Assembly (NCBI GenBank): GCA_014649155.1
Contig: BMSM01000011.1
Span: 124,001 to 188,000 of the forward strand
Source: Streptomyces griseoviridis
GTDB lineage: Bacteria > Actinomycetota > Actinomycetes > Streptomycetales > Streptomycetaceae
Length of the DNA stretch: 64,000 nt
Direction: 5' to 3'
Under the pieces are notes generated by a model that worked only from the letters and a program-made list of their open reading frames with translations, was not told the origin of the DNA and made no database searches. This document shows positions 34,069 to 45,243 of the stretch, piece after piece. The translations under genes and the position numbers were made by a program. Every line of letters starts with the position of its first letter. The first letter of the stretch is position 1.

Positions 34069-34995
34069 TCAGCCCTTGGTGACCATGGACCGGGCGAAGA
34101 ACCGGAGGTTGGCCGGCTTCTCCGCCAGGCGGCGCATGAAGTAGCCGTACCAGTCGGTGCCGTAGGCGGTGTAGACGCGCATGCGGTGGCCCTCGGCGGC
34201 CAGCCGCAGGTGCTCCTCGCCGCGGATGCCGTACAGCATCTGGAACTCGTACTCGTCGGGCTTGCGCCCGGCGCGGTGCGCCAGCTCCTGGGCGATGGCG
34301 ATCAGGCGCGGGTCGTGGGACCCGACCATCGGGTAGCCGTCGCCCTCCATCAGCGTGCGCAGGACGCGGACGTACGCCTTGTCGATCTCGTGCTTGTCCT
34401 GGTAGGCGACCTCGGCGGGCTCCTTGTAGGCGCCCTTCACCAACCGTACGCGAGAGCCGGCCGCGGCGAGCCGGCGCGCGTCGGCCTCCGTGCGGAACAG
34501 GTACGCCTGGATGACGCAGCCGGTCTCCGGGAAGTCCTTCCGCAGCTCCTCGTGGATGGCGAACATCGAGTCGAGGGTGGTGTGGTCCTCGGCGTCGAGC
34601 GTGACCGTGGTGCCGATCCCGGCCGCCGCCTCGACCACCGGGCGGACGTTGGCGAGCGCCAGTTCGTGGCCGCCGTCCAGTGCCTGCCCGAACATGGACA
34701 GCTTCACGGACATCTCCGCCCGCGAGCCCAGCTCCAGCGGCTTGAGCCGGTCGATCAGCTCCAGGTAGGCGTCGCGGGCGGCGGCGGCCTGCTCGGGGGT
34801 GGTGATGTCCTCGCCGACGACGTCCATCGTCAGCTCCAGGCCCTTGGCCGTGAGGTCCCGGACGATCGGGACGATCTCGTCGACGTCCTCGCCGGGGATG
34901 AAGCGGTCGACGACCTGCTTGGTCACCGGGGCCGCCGAGACGAGGCGGCGCATGCGGTCGCTGCGCGACGCGGCGAGAATCACGGGACCCAGCAC
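34069..34995 (-). CDS. Proline dehydrogenase (monofunctional)
   Basis: FAD-dependent proline dehydrogenase of 308 residues, the first step of proline catabolism, giving P5C. Core motifs of the PRODH barrel are AEMSVKLSMFGQAL, VRLVKGAYKEP and DEYEFQMLYGIR, with the C-terminal YFMRRLAEKPANLRFF. The GTG at 34995 has GGAGG 6 nt upstream; an upstream Met in frame has no site. It leads the prodh-pruA operon and is divergent from a PucR-type activator, its probable regulator. Confidence 0.94.
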   Translation of the reverse strand: MLGPVILAASRSDRMRRLVSAAPVTKQVVDRFIPGEDVDEIVPIVRDLTAKGLELTMDVVGEDITTPEQAAAARDAYLELIDRLKPLELGSRAEMSVKLSMFGQALDGGHELALANVRPVVEAAAGIGTTVTLDAEDHTTLDSMFAIHEELRKDFPETGCVIQAYLFRTEADARRLAAAGSRVRLVKGAYKEPAEVAYQDKHEIDKAYVRVLRTLMEGDGYPMVGSHDPRLIAIAQELAHRAGRKPDEYEFQMLYGIRGEEHLRLAAEGHRMRVYTAYGTDWYGYFMRRLAEKPANLRFFARSMVTKG

Positions 34996-35147
34996 GGGGC
35001 ACCTCCACTTACCGAAAAACCAGGCTCTGCCACCGTGAAACCTAAGGACGGCTCCGATCCTGGGCCATCGACAGCTGTCACGCATCCGTGCCGGTTATCT
35101 CAGACAGATGTATGAAGGGGGTGCCGGGATGGGGCAGAATGCCCGGT

Positions 35148-36338
35148 GTGACGTCGGATTCCAGAGGTGACTACCAGGAGCTGGTGGACGAGATCTCGGA
35201 GCTGCTGGGAGCGCCCGCCACCCTGGAGAACCGGGATTTCGAGCTGATCGCCTTCGGCGCCTACGACAGCGAGGGCGACCTCGACGCCTCGGCCCTGGAC
35301 CCGGTGCGCGCCCGGTCGATCCTGACCCGGCGCTCCACCCCGGCGGTCCGCGCCTGGTTCGAGGGGTTCGGCATCACCCGCGCCACCCGCCCGGTCCGCA
35401 TCCCGCCGACACCGGAGGCGGGGGTGCACCGGGGCCGGATCTGTCTGCCGGTACGCCACCGAGGGGTGGCGCTGGGCTACGTATGGCTCCTCGACACCGA
35501 TCCCGGGCCGACCGCGCGGCAGCTCACCGCCGCGATGGCGGTCACCACCCGGATCGGGGCGCTGCTCGCCGACGAGGCCCGGCACGGCGCCGACATCGGC
35601 CGGGAGCTGCGGGCCGTGCTCACCGCCGAGCGGGGCTGGCAGCGGGACATGGCCGTCGCCGAACTGCGCGCCGTCCTGGGCCCGCGCGCCGACGTCCCGC
35701 ACACGGTGGTCTGCGTCGCCCCCTGGCCCTCCGCCGACCCGGACGACACCCCCTCGGTCCGTACGGTGCCGGGGGCGACGGCGCTGTGCACGGTGCCGTG
35801 GGGCGCGGCGGGCCGGGCGCTGGCGCTGCTGGTCCGGCTGCGTTCGGTGGACGTGCCGGCCCCGGCCCTCGCCGCGGCGGGCCGCCTGCTGGAGCGGGCC
35901 GGGGGGCTGGCCGGCGACGCCGCCCCCGCCCCGGCCGCCGGGGTCGCCGCCGCCCGGACCGGCCTCGCGGAGCTGGGCACGGCCTGGCGTGAGGCGCGGG
36001 CGGCGGCCCGCGCGGCCCTCGCTGAGGCCCGGTTCGCACCGGTCGCCGAGTGGGCGTCGATCGGCCCGTACCGCCTGCTGACGGCCCTGCCCGCCGCGGT
36101 CGCCCGGGACCCCGCCGCACGGGCGCTGCTCTCCCCGGCCCACCGGGAGCTGGCCCGCACCGCCGAGGTCTACCTCGACCGGGCCGGGCAGGCCGGCCGT
36201 ACGGCGGCGGAACTGGGCATCCACCGCCAGACCCTCTACTACCGCCTCTCCCGCGTCGAACAGCTCACCGGTCTGGACCTGGACGACGGTGAGGACCGGC
36301 TGCTGCTGCACATGGCGCTCAAGGCGCACCGCCTGTAG
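35148..36338 (+). CDS. PucR family transcriptional activator (proline utilisation, PutR-like)
   Basis: Regulator of about 396 residues starting at GTG 35148 (an ATG at 35139 is possible). The N-terminal part, [20 protein letters not shown], is a sensor-like domain. The C-terminal helix-turn-helix (HTH_30) reads [20 protein letters not shown]. PucR-type regulators next to proline dehydrogenase genes are known as proline-responsive activators. The divergent position, 152 bp from the prodh start, supports that here. The operon control is inference. Confidence 0.85.
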   Translation: MTSDSRGDYQELVDEISELLGAPATLENRDFELIAFGAYDSEGDLDASALDPVRARSILTRRSTPAVRAWFEGFGITRATRPVRIPPTPEAGVHRGRICLPVRHRGVALGYVWLLDTDPGPTARQLTAAMAVTTRIGALLADEARHGADIGRELRAVLTAERGWQRDMAVAELRAVLGPRADVPHTVVCVAPWPSADPDDTPSVRTVPGATALCTVPWGAAGRALALLVRLRSVDVPAPALAAAGRLLERAGGLAGDAAPAPAAGVAAARTGLAELGTAWREARAAARAALAEARFAPVAEWASIGPYRLLTALPAAVARDPAARALLSPAHRELARTAEVYLDRAGQAGRTAAELGIHRQTLYYRLSRVEQLTGLDLDDGEDRLLLHMALKAHRL

Positions 36339-36420
36339 CGCGGGCGGCCTCGATCACCCGGCGCAGCCCCTCGGCGAGCCGCTCCCCGTCCGGCGCGGTC
36401 CTCGCGTTCACCAGCGGGGC
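36319..36420 (-). pseudogene. Possible gene remnant (C-terminal fragment)
   Basis: On the minus strand a stretch ending at TGA 36319 encodes LVNARTAPDGERLAEGLRRV and a helix after it with mostly G/C third positions. Just upstream the frame turns into a low-complexity Arg/Pro run (36420-36470 is built from GGGGGC repeats) and no start is visible. It may be the tail of a decayed gene, or chance. I do not recognise the family. Confidence 0.2.
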
Positions 36421-36502
36421 GCGGCGGAGGCGGGGGCGGGGGCGGGGGCGCTCCTGCTGCTGGCGGCGGTGTTCCCGGCGGTACGGACGCTGAGACGCGA
36501 GA

Positions 36503-36539
36503 ACGCCGGACGGGCTGAGCGACTCAGCCCGTCCGGCGT
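36503..36539. terminator. Strong bidirectional terminator between the pucR gene and serA
   Basis: A perfect 17-bp stem (ACGCCGGACGGGCTGAG and its complement) with a three-base loop, the strongest hairpin seen in the window, in the 269-bp gap between convergent genes. Confidence 0.85.
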
Positions 36540-36607
36540 GTGACAACGCGGCCCGTCCAGGGCCGGTGCGGGGGTCCGGGGACGGCGGCCCCGGACCGGC
36601 GGTCACC

Positions 36608-38197
36608 TCAGACCAGGTTGACCGATCGGGCCGACGTCGCCCCGATCTCCGCCGCGACCTCACCCAGCACCGCGGCGCCCACCGTGTCGTCCACCGTCAG
36701 CACCGCGAGCGCCTCGCCGCCGACCGCCGCGCGGGCGACCTGCATGCCGGCGATGTTGATGCCCGCCTCGCCGAGGATGCGGCCGACCGTGCCGACGACA
36801 CCGGGACGGTCCTCGTAGCGCAGGACGGCCATGTGGTCGGCGAGGGCCAGGTCCACGTCGTACTCGCCGACGGCGACGATCTTCTGGAGGTGCTTGGGGC
36901 CGGCCAGCGTGCCGGAGACCGCCACCTCCTCGCCGCTGGCGAGGGTGCCGCGCACGGTGACGACGTTGCGGTGCTCCGCCGACTCCGAGCTGGTGGTCAG
37001 CCGGACCTCGACGCCGCGCTCCTGGGCGAACAGCGGGGCGTTGACGTAGGAGACGGTCTCCTCGACCACGTCCTCGAAGACACCCTTGAGGGCGGACAGC
37101 TCCAGCACCTTCACGTCGTGCTGGGTGATCTCGCCGTAGACCTCGACGTCCAGGCGGACGGCGACCTCGCCGGCGAGGGCGGTGAAGATGCGGCCGAGGT
37201 TCTCGGCGAGCGGCAGGCCCGGCTTGACGTCCTCGGCGATGACGCCGCCCTGGACGTTGACCGCGTCCGGGACCAGCTCACCGGCGAGGGCGAGGCGGAC
37301 CGACCTGGCGACGGCGATGCCGGCCTTCTCCTGCGCCTCGTCGGTGGAGGCGCCGAGGTGCGGGGTGGCGACGACCTGGTCGAACTCGAACAGGGGGGAG
37401 TCCGTGCAGGGCTCCTTGGCGTACACGTCGAGGCCGGCGCCGGCGACCCGGCCCTCCTTCAGCGCCGAGTACAGCGCCTCCTCGTCGACGATGCCGCCGC
37501 GCGCGGCGTTGACGATGCGGACACTCGGCTTGACCTTGCGCAGCGCCTCGTCACCGATCAGGCCGAGGGTCTCGGGGGTCTTCGGCAGGTGGACGGTGAT
37601 GAAGTCGGAGACCTCCAGCAGCTCGTCCAGCGACAGGACCTTGACGCCCATCTGCGCGGCCCGCGCGGGCTGCACGTAGGGGTCGTAGGCGACGACCTTC
37701 ATGCCGAAGGCGGACATGCGCTGGGCGACCAGCGCGCCGATGCGGCCGAGGCCGACCACGCCGAGGGTCTTCTCGGCCAGCTCGACACCGGTGTACTTGC
37801 TGCGCTTCCACTCGCCGTTCTTCAGCGCCGCGTTGGCCTGCGGGATGTTGCGGGCGGTGGCGATGATCAGGCCGCAGGCCAGCTCGGCGGCGGTGACGAT
37901 GTTGGAGGTCGGGGCGTTGACGACCATCACGCCGGCCTTGGTGGCGGCGGAGACGTCCACGTTGTCCAGGCCCACGCCGGCGCGGGCGACGACCTTCAGC
38001 TTGTTCGCGGCGGCGATGGCCTCGGCGTCGACCTTGGTGGCCGAGCGGACCAGGATGGCGTCCACGTCGGCGATGGCGGGGAGCAGTTCGGCTCGGTCGG
38101 CGCCGTTGCAGTGGCGGATCTCGAAGTCCGGGCCAAGCGCGTCCACGGTCGCGGGCGACAGCTCTTCAGCGATGAGTACGACAGGTTTCGAGCTCAC
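36608..38197 (-). CDS. serA: D-3-phosphoglycerate dehydrogenase SerA
   Basis: First enzyme of serine synthesis, 529 residues, oxidising 3-phosphoglycerate with NAD. The Rossmann motif VGLGRIGALVAQRM, the catalytic Arg in NAARGGIVDEEAL, the Glu in DVYAKEP and the His in TPHLGAST are present. An intervening (ASB) domain follows, then a C-terminal ACT domain (RPGVVGTVGRILGEAGINIA) for serine feedback. The GTG at 38197 has GAGG 6 nt upstream. A short 5' UTR hairpin (CGGCCGTC/GACGGCCG) is visible at about 38222-38240. Confidence 0.95.
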   Translation of the reverse strand: MSSKPVVLIAEELSPATVDALGPDFEIRHCNGADRAELLPAIADVDAILVRSATKVDAEAIAAANKLKVVARAGVGLDNVDVSAATKAGVMVVNAPTSNIVTAAELACGLIIATARNIPQANAALKNGEWKRSKYTGVELAEKTLGVVGLGRIGALVAQRMSAFGMKVVAYDPYVQPARAAQMGVKVLSLDELLEVSDFITVHLPKTPETLGLIGDEALRKVKPSVRIVNAARGGIVDEEALYSALKEGRVAGAGLDVYAKEPCTDSPLFEFDQVVATPHLGASTDEAQEKAGIAVARSVRLALAGELVPDAVNVQGGVIAEDVKPGLPLAENLGRIFTALAGEVAVRLDVEVYGEITQHDVKVLELSALKGVFEDVVEETVSYVNAPLFAQERGVEVRLTTSSESAEHRNVVTVRGTLASGEEVAVSGTLAGPKHLQKIVAVGEYDVDLALADHMAVLRYEDRPGVVGTVGRILGEAGINIAGMQVARAAVGGEALAVLTVDDTVGAAVLGEVAAEIGATSARSVNLV

Positions 38198-38387
38198 GTG
38201 AGTCCTCACAAGTCCAATGCGGACGGCCGTCCCGACGGCCGCAGGCGGTGGAGGTTGGCTAGCCGCGTGGAAGACGCACGACGCTGTGGGCCTGACGCGT
38301 ATGTAGTGCAGCAGTGTAGTGGCGCCGAGGGCGTCGTCTTACGCCGCTGCGGAAGGATCACCCGTCCGTGGCTGGACGGGTCGGACA

Positions 38388-38417
38388 ACGGGGCCGGAGC
38401 ATGCGCTCCGGCCCCGT
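38388..38417 (-). terminator. Terminator of ilvC
   Basis: A 13-bp perfect stem around ATGC (CGGGGCCGGAGC with its complement) 10 bp after the ilvC stop, separating ilvC from serA. Confidence 0.75.
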
Positions 38418-38427
38418 CGGCCGAGGC

Positions 38428-40057
<1,630 letters not shown>

Positions 40058-40077
40058 GGTCTCTTGGTCTCTCTCGC

Positions 40078-41922
40078 TCAGTCGTCTTCGCTGTCGCCGA
40101 AGTCGGGGCGGACGTCCCGGGCGGCCATGATCGTGTCGTTGGAGGTGCCGGCGGCGACCATCGGCCAGACCATCGCGTCCTCGTGGACGATGAAGTCCAC
40201 CACGACCGGGCGGTCGTTGATCGAGTTCGCCTCCTCGATGACCTTGTCGAGGTCGGCGGGGTCCTCGCAGCGGATCGCGTAGCAGCCCATGGCCTCCGCG
40301 AGCTTCACGAAGTCGGGGACGCGGGTGCCGCGGGCCGCCGGGTTGACGTCGTCGGGGCCGGAGTGCAGCACGGTGTTGGAGTAGCGCTGGTTGTAGAAGA
40401 GGGTCTGCCACTGGCGGACCATGCCGAGCGCGCCGTTGTTGATGACCGCGACCTTGATCGGGATGTTGTTCAGGGCGCAGGTGGTCAGTTCCTGATTGGT
40501 CATCTGGAAGCAGCCGTCGCCGTCGATCGCCCAGACCGTCCGGTCGGGCTCACCGGCCTTGGCTCCCATGGCGGCCGGGACGGCGTAGCCCATGGTCCCG
40601 GCGCCGCCGGAGTTCAGCCAGGTGGCGGGCTTGTCGTACTGGATGAAGTGGGCGGCCCACATCTGGTGCTGGCCGACGCCCGCGGTGAAGATCGTGCCCT
40701 CGGGGGCGAGCTGTCCGATGCGCTCGATCACCTGCTGCGGGGAGAGCGAGCCGTCCTCGGGCTGGTCGTAGCCGAGCGGGTAGGTCTCGCGCCAGCGGTT
40801 CAGGTCCTTCCACCACGCCTCGTAGTCGCCGCGCTGGCCCTCGCTGTGCTCCTTCTGCACGGCCTGGACCAGGTCGGCGATGACCTCGCGGGCGTCCCCG
40901 ACGATCGGCACGTCGGCGGCGCGGTTCTTGCCGATCTCGGCCGGGTCGATGTCGGCGTGCACGATCTTGGCGTGCGGGGCGAAGCTGTCCAGCCTGCCGG
41001 TGACGCGGTCGTCGAAGCGGGCGCCGAGGGCGACGATCAGGTCGGCCTTCTGGAGCGCGGTGACGGCGGCGACCGAACCGTGCATGCCGGGCATGCCCAG
41101 GTGCTGCGGGTGGGTGTCCGGGAAGGCGCCCAGTGCCATCAGGGTGGTGGTGACGGGGGCGCCGGTCAGCTCGGCGAGGACCTTCAGCTCGGCGGTGGCA
41201 CCGGCCTTGAGGACGCCGCCGCCGACGTAGAGGACGGGCCGCCTGGCGGCGGTGACCAGCTTGGCGGCCTCGCGGATCTGCTTGGCGTGCGGCTTGGTCA
41301 CCGGGCGGTAGCCGGGCAGGTCCATGACGGGCGGCCAGGAGAACGTGGTCCTCGCCTGGAGGGCGTCCTTGGCGATGTCGACCAGGACCGGGCCGGGGCG
41401 GCCGGTGGAGGCGACGTGGAAGGCCTGCGCGATGACGCGCGGGATGTCGTCGGCGTTGGTGACCAGCCAGTTGTGCTTGGTGATCGGCATGGTGATGCCG
41501 ACGATGTCCGCCTCCTGGAAGGCGTCCGTGCCGATCGCCTTGGAGGCGACCTGGCCGGTGATCGCGACCAGCGGCACCGAGTCCATGTGGGCGTCGGCGA
41601 TCGGGGTGACCAGGTTGGTCGCGCCGGGTCCCGAGGTCGCCATGCAGACACCGACCTTGCCGGTGGCGAGCGCGTACCCCTCGGCGGCGTGGCCCGCGCC
41701 CTGCTCGTGGCGGACCAGGACGTGGCGGACGCGGGTGGAGTCCATCAGCGGGTCGTACGCCGGAAGGATGCAGCCACCGGGAATGCCGAATACCGTGTCG
41801 GCCCCGACCTCCTCGAGGGAGCGGATGAGGGACTGCGCGCCCGTGACCTGCTCGGGTGCGGACTGTCCTCCGGATCGGGGCCGCGGCTGCGGGTGAGGGG
41901 CCCCGGTGGCCTGCTCGGTCAT
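40078..41922 (-). CDS. ilvB: Acetolactate synthase large subunit IlvB
   Basis: ThDP/FAD enzyme of 614 residues that joins two pyruvates, or pyruvate with 2-oxobutyrate. The ThDP Glu lies in [13 protein letters not shown]; the ThDP-Mg motif is [14 protein letters not shown]. The usual GIPGGAILP reads GIPGGCILP here. ATG 41922 has GAAGAG 7 nt upstream; an ATG two codons earlier (41928) lacks a good site. It leads ilvB-ilvN-ilvC and is preceded by a leader peptide and terminator, so it is attenuated by branched-chain amino acids. Confidence 0.95.
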   Translation of the reverse strand: MTEQATGAPHPQPRPRSGGQSAPEQVTGAQSLIRSLEEVGADTVFGIPGGCILPAYDPLMDSTRVRHVLVRHEQGAGHAAEGYALATGKVGVCMATSGPGATNLVTPIADAHMDSVPLVAITGQVASKAIGTDAFQEADIVGITMPITKHNWLVTNADDIPRVIAQAFHVASTGRPGPVLVDIAKDALQARTTFSWPPVMDLPGYRPVTKPHAKQIREAAKLVTAARRPVLYVGGGVLKAGATAELKVLAELTGAPVTTTLMALGAFPDTHPQHLGMPGMHGSVAAVTALQKADLIVALGARFDDRVTGRLDSFAPHAKIVHADIDPAEIGKNRAADVPIVGDAREVIADLVQAVQKEHSEGQRGDYEAWWKDLNRWRETYPLGYDQPEDGSLSPQQVIERIGQLAPEGTIFTAGVGQHQMWAAHFIQYDKPATWLNSGGAGTMGYAVPAAMGAKAGEPDRTVWAIDGDGCFQMTNQELTTCALNNIPIKVAVINNGALGMVRQWQTLFYNQRYSNTVLHSGPDDVNPAARGTRVPDFVKLAEAMGCYAIRCEDPADLDKVIEEANSINDRPVVVDFIVHEDAMVWPMVAAGTSNDTIMAARDVRPDFGDSEDD

Positions 41923-42002
41923 CGGCATTCTCTTCTCGATGCTGAGGGTTTTGGCGTGGTTCGCGCGGTCTGTGACCGCGGGGCGGCAGGTGCCTGTGCA
42001 AC

Positions 42003-42036
42003 AAAAAACCCCTCGTGCCGAAAGGCAAGCGAGGGG
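42003..42036 (-). terminator. ilvB attenuator terminator
   Basis: On the minus strand CCCCTCG pairs with CGAGGGG, an inner TGCC/GGCA stem adds to it, and TTTTTT follows: a textbook intrinsic terminator 81 bases before the ilvB start. Together with the leader peptide it forms an attenuator. Confidence 0.85.
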
Positions 42037-42090
42037 AGCGCGCCGGGTGTGGGTCGCTGGGAGTTCCGGATCGCCCGGACGTCACCAGCT

Positions 42091-42132
42091 TCAGCCGACG
42101 CGCTGACCAAGTACGAGAATTCGGGTGCGCAT
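42091..42132 (-). CDS. ilvB leader peptide
   Basis: A 13-residue peptide, MRTRILVLGQRVG, with Ile, two Leu and two Val codons, behind a GGAGGG site 8 nt upstream. It precedes the attenuator terminator. Leader peptides of this kind upstream of actinobacterial ilvB are described: scarcity of branched-chain aminoacyl-tRNAs stalls the ribosome and lets transcription continue. Confidence 0.85.
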   Translation of the reverse strand: MRTRILVLGQRVG

Positions 42133-42165
42133 GGAACTGACCCTCCCCCCGGCACGCACTCACTG

Positions 42166-45100
42166 TCAAGTGGGTGGGACGGGAGTCTCATTATGTGAGC
42201 GCAGTGCCGTGCCACCTCCGAGAACGGCCGGTACGCCGCCGGATACCTGGCTGGTGAGACCGGTGCCGACGGTCCCGTTGACCCCCGCGGCGAGCCCCCC
42301 TGCGGGGCCCGTCGCACAGCCCGCGCCGACGGGTCCGGCTCCCGCGAACGCGGGCTCGGCCGGGCCGTGCGGCACGGGGAACCGCCCGCCGGCGAGCGCC
42401 CGGCGCAGCCGGTGCTCGTCGAGCGGTCCGCAGAACGCCATGCCCTGTCCGTGGGTGCAGCCCATCGCGCGCAGCGCGACGACCTGTTCGGGCAGGTCCA
42501 CCCCGTCGGCCACGGACGTCAGCCCGAGGTCGGCGGCGATCCGCAGCAGCCCCCTGGTGATCTTGTGCAGCCGCGCGGACTCCACGACGCCCTCGACCAT
42601 GCTCCGGTCGAGCTTGAGGATGTCGACGGGGAGCCGGCGCAGCGCCGGGACGGCCGCGTGGCCGCTGCCGAAGCCGTCGAGCGCGATACGGACGCCCGCC
42701 CGCCGCAGCGCGCCCAGGCGGCGCTCCAGTTCGTCCATCGGGACCCGGGGTTCGATATCGGCCAGCTCGATCACCAGGGAGCCCGGCGGCAGCCCGTAGC
42801 GGGTCAGCAGGGCCTCCACCGAGCCGAGGGGCATCGAGCGGTCCAGCAGCCGGCGGGCGCCGACGCGGACGGCCACGGGGGCGCCGGCGCCCGCCGCCGC
42901 CCGGTCCGCCGCCTGCTCGACGGCCTTCTGGATCATCCACCGGTCCAGCTCGGCGGTCCGGTCGGCGTCGTCGGTGACCCGCACGAACTCGGCGGGGGTG
43001 AACAGGACGCCCTGCGAGGAGCGCCAGCGCGCCTGGGCGCAGACCGACGTGATCCGGCCGTCCTCCAGGGAGACCACGGGCTGGTGCAGCAGCGCGAACT
43101 CCCCGTCGTGCAGCGCGGCCCGCAGCCGGGTCGCCAGCTCGGCCTTGCGGACGACGTCCTGCTGCATCTGCGGCTTGTACAGCTCGACGCGGCCCTTGCC
43201 GCCCGCCTTGGCCCGGTACATCGCCAGGTCGGCGTTGCGCAGCAGCTCGCCCGCGCCGAGGCCGGGCTCGGCGAAGGCGACGCCGATGGAGGCGTTGACC
43301 CTGACGTCGTTGCCGTCGATGAGATAGGGCTGGGAGAGGGTCAGCCTGAGGCGGTCGGCGAGCTCCAGGATGTGTCCCTCGCGGGCGGCCCGGTCCCGGG
43401 TGCCGTCCCCGACGATCAGGGCCGCGAACTCGTCGCCGCCCAGCCGGGAGGCGGTGTCGCCCTGGCGGACCGCCTCGTGGAGTCTGCGGGCGGCCTGGAC
43501 GAGGAGTTCGTCCCCGGCCTGGTGCCCGATGGTGTCGTTGACGGCCTTGAAGCCGTCGAGGTCGATGAAGAGGACGGCGGTGCCGCGCAGGGCGGCGCCC
43601 CGGTCGGAGGCGCGGCGGCCGGACAGGGCCTGCTGGACGCGCTTGGTGAACAGGGCGCGGTTGGGCAGGTCGGTGAGCGGGTCGTGCTCCGCGTTGTGCT
43701 GGAGCTGTGCCTGGAGGCGGACGCGCTCGGTGACGTCACGGCTGTTGAAGATGAGGCCGCCGTGGTGGCGGTTGACGGTGGACTCGACGTTGAGCCAGCC
43801 GCCGTCGCCGGAGCGGAAGCGGCATTCGATGCGGGTGGTGGGCTCCTCCGCGGGACTGGCGGCGAGGAAGCGGCGCACCTCGTGCACCACGCAGCCGAGG
43901 TCCTCGGGGTGGATGAGGTCGGCCAGCTCACCGCCGACGAGTTCCTCGGCGGGGCGGCCGTAGACCCCGGCGGCGGCCGGGGAGACGTAGCGCAGGATGC
44001 CGTTGGGCGCGGCGATCATGATGACGTCGCTGGAGCCCTGCACCAGGGAGCGGAAGTGGTTCTCCTTCTGGGCCAGTTCCTGGGTGAGGGTGATGTTGTC
44101 GAGCAGCATGATGCCCTGGCGCACGACGAGGGCGAGGACGACCGTGCCGCCGGTGAGCAGGACGACGCGGTCGACGCTGTGCCCGTTGAGCACGTTGTAG
44201 AGGATGCTCAGGGTGCAGACGGCCGCGGCGAGGTAGGGCGTGAGGGCGGCCAGCGATCCGGCGATGGGCCGGGCGGCGGAGTAGCGGCTGTGCTCGCCGC
44301 CCGGCGCGAACGCCGGGTGGTGGGCGGCGCCGGGGTGCCCCAGGAGGTGTCCGCGGGCCGGGAGCGGGTATCTGTCGGCGCCCGCCGGGCCGTCGTCGTC
44401 ACCGTGCTGCCGGGGCGCGGCCCAGGGCGCGTACGCGAGGAGCAGCGAGCCGGCGAACCAGCCCGCGTCGAGCAGCTGGCCCGAGCGGTAGTCGGCGTGC
44501 AGCAGCGGCGAGGTGAACAGGGCGTCGCACATCACCGTCAGGGCGAGCGCGCCGATCGCGGTGTTGACCGCGCACCGGTACACCGGTGCGCGCCGGAAGT
44601 GCAGCGCGAGCACGATGCTGATCAGGGCGATGTCGAGCAGCGGGTACGCCAGGGAGAGCGCGGTGTGCGCCACGCTGGAGCCGTCGACCTTGGCGGCCTG
44701 GGCGAGCGCGAGGCTCCAGGCCAGGGTGAGCAGCGAGCCGCCGATCAGCCAGGCGTCGAGGCCGAGGCAGACCCAGCCTGCCCGGGTCACCGGCCGCTTG
44801 GCGAACACCAGCAGGCCGACGATGGCGGGCGGCGCGAAGCAGAGGAAGAACAGGTCGGCGTAGCTGGGGCTGGGCACGGGCTGCCGCAGGACGACCTCGT
44901 ACCACCCCCAGACCACGTTGCCCGCGGACGCCATGGCCGAGGAGAGGGCGAACAGCAGCCAGGCGGGCCGGAAGCGGATGCCGGGGCTGCGGGCGTAGAG
45001 GAAGCAGGAGACGGCCGCGGCGGCGGCCGCGGCGGCCAGTCCGAAGTCGCCCATGAACAGGGCGAGTCGGGGGGAGCCCCAGCCGAGCGCGGAGCCGATG

Positions 45101-45243
45101 GCGTAGGCCGCGCAGACCAGGGCCAGCACCAGCCGGCCGGCCAGTCTGCCGCCGGTGACGGCGGGCGGCCGGGCGGACCGCGGCGCGGGCGCGGGCCGGG
45201 AGCGCAGGGCGCCGTCCAGGACGGGCGCGGGAGGAGGCGGCAT
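42166..45243 (-). CDS. cdgC: Membrane GGDEF-EAL protein CdgC (diguanylate cyclase, degenerate EAL)
   Basis: c-di-GMP enzyme of 1025 residues from ATG 45243, which has GGGAGG 8 nt upstream; the frame stays open to 45606 but there it has Arg/Pro-rich low complexity with poor codon use. About ten membrane helices occupy residues 33-380. A PAS domain follows, then GGDEF (602-606) with an I-site RQGD five residues before it, so it should be a product-inhibited cyclase. The EAL domain is degraded: the EAL triad reads CAQ at 735-737 and DDFGTG reads DGFGSG. It is therefore unlikely to hydrolyse c-di-GMP. Gene order next to ilvB matches S. coelicolor cdgC. The role would be developmental control through BldD. 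Confidence 0.9.
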   Translation of the reverse strand: MPPPPAPVLDGALRSRPAPAPRSARPPAVTGGRLAGRLVLALVCAAYAIGSALGWGSPRLALFMGDFGLAAAAAAAAVSCFLYARSPGIRFRPAWLLFALSSAMASAGNVVWGWYEVVLRQPVPSPSYADLFFLCFAPPAIVGLLVFAKRPVTRAGWVCLGLDAWLIGGSLLTLAWSLALAQAAKVDGSSVAHTALSLAYPLLDIALISIVLALHFRRAPVYRCAVNTAIGALALTVMCDALFTSPLLHADYRSGQLLDAGWFAGSLLLAYAPWAAPRQHGDDDGPAGADRYPLPARGHLLGHPGAAHHPAFAPGGEHSRYSAARPIAGSLAALTPYLAAAVCTLSILYNVLNGHSVDRVVLLTGGTVVLALVVRQGIMLLDNITLTQELAQKENHFRSLVQGSSDVIMIAAPNGILRYVSPAAAGVYGRPAEELVGGELADLIHPEDLGCVVHEVRRFLAASPAEEPTTRIECRFRSGDGGWLNVESTVNRHHGGLIFNSRDVTERVRLQAQLQHNAEHDPLTDLPNRALFTKRVQQALSGRRASDRGAALRGTAVLFIDLDGFKAVNDTIGHQAGDELLVQAARRLHEAVRQGDTASRLGGDEFAALIVGDGTRDRAAREGHILELADRLRLTLSQPYLIDGNDVRVNASIGVAFAEPGLGAGELLRNADLAMYRAKAGGKGRVELYKPQMQQDVVRKAELATRLRAALHDGEFALLHQPVVSLEDGRITSVCAQARWRSSQGVLFTPAEFVRVTDDADRTAELDRWMIQKAVEQAADRAAAGAGAPVAVRVGARRLLDRSMPLGSVEALLTRYGLPPGSLVIELADIEPRVPMDELERRLGALRRAGVRIALDGFGSGHAAVPALRRLPVDILKLDRSMVEGVVESARLHKITRGLLRIAADLGLTSVADGVDLPEQVVALRAMGCTHGQGMAFCGPLDEHRLRRALAGGRFPVPHGPAEPAFAGAGPVGAGCATGPAGGLAAGVNGTVGTGLTSQVSGGVPAVLGGGTALRSHNETPVPPT

